DNA of 33,067 nt from Oscillospiraceae bacterium. Its GTDB lineage: Bacteria; Bacillota; Clostridia; Oscillospirales; Oscillospiraceae. The DNA is taken from contig WRJA01000020.1 in assembly GCA_009782435.1 (NCBI GenBank), positions 1 to 33,067 on the forward strand, given 5' to 3'. Shown piece by piece: positions 32,165-33,067 of the stretch (position 1 is the stretch's first letter; the number at the start of each line of letters is the position of its first letter). The notes below the pieces were generated by a model. The model was not told where the DNA came from, did no database searches, and saw nothing but the letters and a program-made list of their open reading frames with translations. Made by a program: the position numbers and the translations under genes.

Positions 32165-33067
32165 TATGCGTCCACCCCCTCTCCGCCGCCGGCCGAGTCA
32201 TCTTTGCCGGATCCTGCGTCTTTTTTCCTCTCCGGCTTTTTGCCTCTGAATAACCCCGGCATTTTATCTTTAATCAAAAGCTTGAACAACAGTGAAAACG
32301 CGCTCAGGTAAATGATTATGCCTGAAATGACATTGGCTATCTCCGGCGGATACAGATTGGCGTTCATGAAACCTCCGCCCGTTGTTATATGCGAAATAAA
32401 CAGAGCGGAGAATATTATGCCGATGGGATTTGACAGCGCAAGCAGCGCCACGGATATCCCGCTGAAGCCGATACTCGGAAGCGCCGTTGAATCCATTGGG
32501 CTCCATTCGCCGATACCGGACAAATAATACAGCCCCGCGCCGAACCCTGCCAGTCCGCCGGCTATGATCATAGACATGATTATGCTTTTCTTATCGTTTA
32601 TCCCGGCGTATTTGGCGGCGTTTTTGTTGAGCCCGCAGGCCTTGAGTTCATAGCCGAAAGTGGTTTTATCGAGGACGATATACATTGCGACTGCGACGAT
32701 CGCGGCAAAAAACACGGCTATCGTGGTCGACCTGTTACCGAAGAAAGAGCCGATCCCGAGGTCCGGGATCACAGCGTCCGGAAACACGGTGCGAAGGCTC
32801 CATGTCTTGGTCTTGTTCGCGTCGTACATCACGCTCCTGCCGCCGCCGTACATAATCGTATTCACCGCGAAAAGAGCTATCCAGTTGAACATTATCGAAG
32901 TGATCACCTCATTGATATTCAAAAGAGCTTTGAAGATTCCGGGAACGGCGCCCCAAATCGCTCCGAAAACCGCGGCGGCGATCAGGCACGCCCACCATGG
33001 CATTTGAAACACTATTGCAAATACAAGCGCTCCGAAAGCCCCGAAAGTATACTGGCCGGCAACCCCG
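32164..33067 (-). CDS. ABC importer permease, nucleoside type (first), 5' end cut
   Basis: The frame stays open to the right edge, so the N-terminus is missing; the first visible residues are GVAGQYTFGAFGALVFAIVF. The GTG at 33012 is an internal codon, not the start. About 300 residues are visible. GAVPGIFKALLNINEVITSIMFN and CGLNKNAAKYAGINDKKSI are the YufP/NupP-type permease motifs. The C-terminal tail (about 35 residues) is rich in Lys, Asp and Gly and lies in the cytoplasm. It pairs with the next permease to form the membrane channel. Confidence 0.9.
   Translation of the reverse strand, partial: GVAGQYTFGAFGALVFAIVFQMPWWACLIAAAVFGAIWGAVPGIFKALLNINEVITSIMFNWIALFAVNTIMYGGGRSVMYDANKTKTWSLRTVFPDAVIPDLGIGSFFGNRSTTIAVFFAAIVAVAMYIVLDKTTFGYELKACGLNKNAAKYAGINDKKSIIMSMIIAGGLAGFGAGLYYLSGIGEWSPMDSTALPSIGFSGISVALLALSNPIGIIFSALFISHITTGGGFMNANLYPPEIANVISGIIIYLSAFSLLFKLLIKDKMPGLFRGKKPERKKDAGSGKDDSAGGGEGVDA

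Overview
The window looks like chromosomal DNA from an anaerobic Gram-positive bacterium of the Firmicutes/Clostridia. The base composition is intermediate. Many promoters match the SigA consensus with 17-bp spacers, and ribosome binding sites are of the AGGAGG type. The gene content also fits: MurT, ECF transporter genes followed by truA, a DUF5711 propeller protein, a ClpE-type ATPase, superoxide reductase, an NhaC antiporter, and a thioester/isopeptide surface protein. I cannot assign a genus. No phage, insertion sequence, CRISPR array or rRNA is present.

Layout. (1) 1-1960: the start of a lipoprotein gene running off the left edge, a divergent acetate transporter (satP), and tRNA-Pro(GGG). 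(2) 1960-3040: an AT-richer stretch with a YefM/RelE-type toxin-antitoxin pair and a terminator. (3) 3038-5800: a large surface protein with a signal peptide, a thioester domain, three isopeptide-type domains, a Pro-rich stalk and an atypical sorting tail, preceded by a 20-bp perfect inverted repeat. (4) 5804-10883: a hybrid histidine kinase, an MFS transporter and two small proteins, probably one transcription unit. (5) 10885-14600: a molybdopterin oxidoreductase divergent from pfkA, with overlapping promoters; the 3' end of pfkA is repeated 306 bp downstream. (6) 14613-17016: murT without an adjacent gatD, and an anchored SGNH hydrolase. (7) 17229-21366: methyltransferase-ecfA1-ecfA2-ecfT-truA, almost all overlapping by 4-8 bases. 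(8) 21434-25689: DUF5711-CvpA-ClpE. (9) 25784-28343: desulfoferrodoxin convergent with an XRE regulator-lepA unit, separated by a 26-bp perfect stem. (10) 28556-31159: pta and an NhaC-type antiporter. (11) 31244-33067: two permeases of a nucleoside-type ABC importer, the second cut by the right edge.

Together the genes suggest a fermentative anaerobe: phosphofructokinase, phosphotransacetylase and acetate transport for energy metabolism, Na+/H+ exchange, ECF and nucleoside uptake, superoxide reductase for oxygen stress, and a covalent adhesin for attachment. Most of the window is recognisable housekeeping sequence. The least ordinary parts are the surface protein with its flanking palindrome, the acetylene-hydratase-like oxidoreductase with an altered iron-sulfur motif, the duplicated pfkA end, and the repeats upstream of the XRE regulator. 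I found no clear undescribed multi-gene system.
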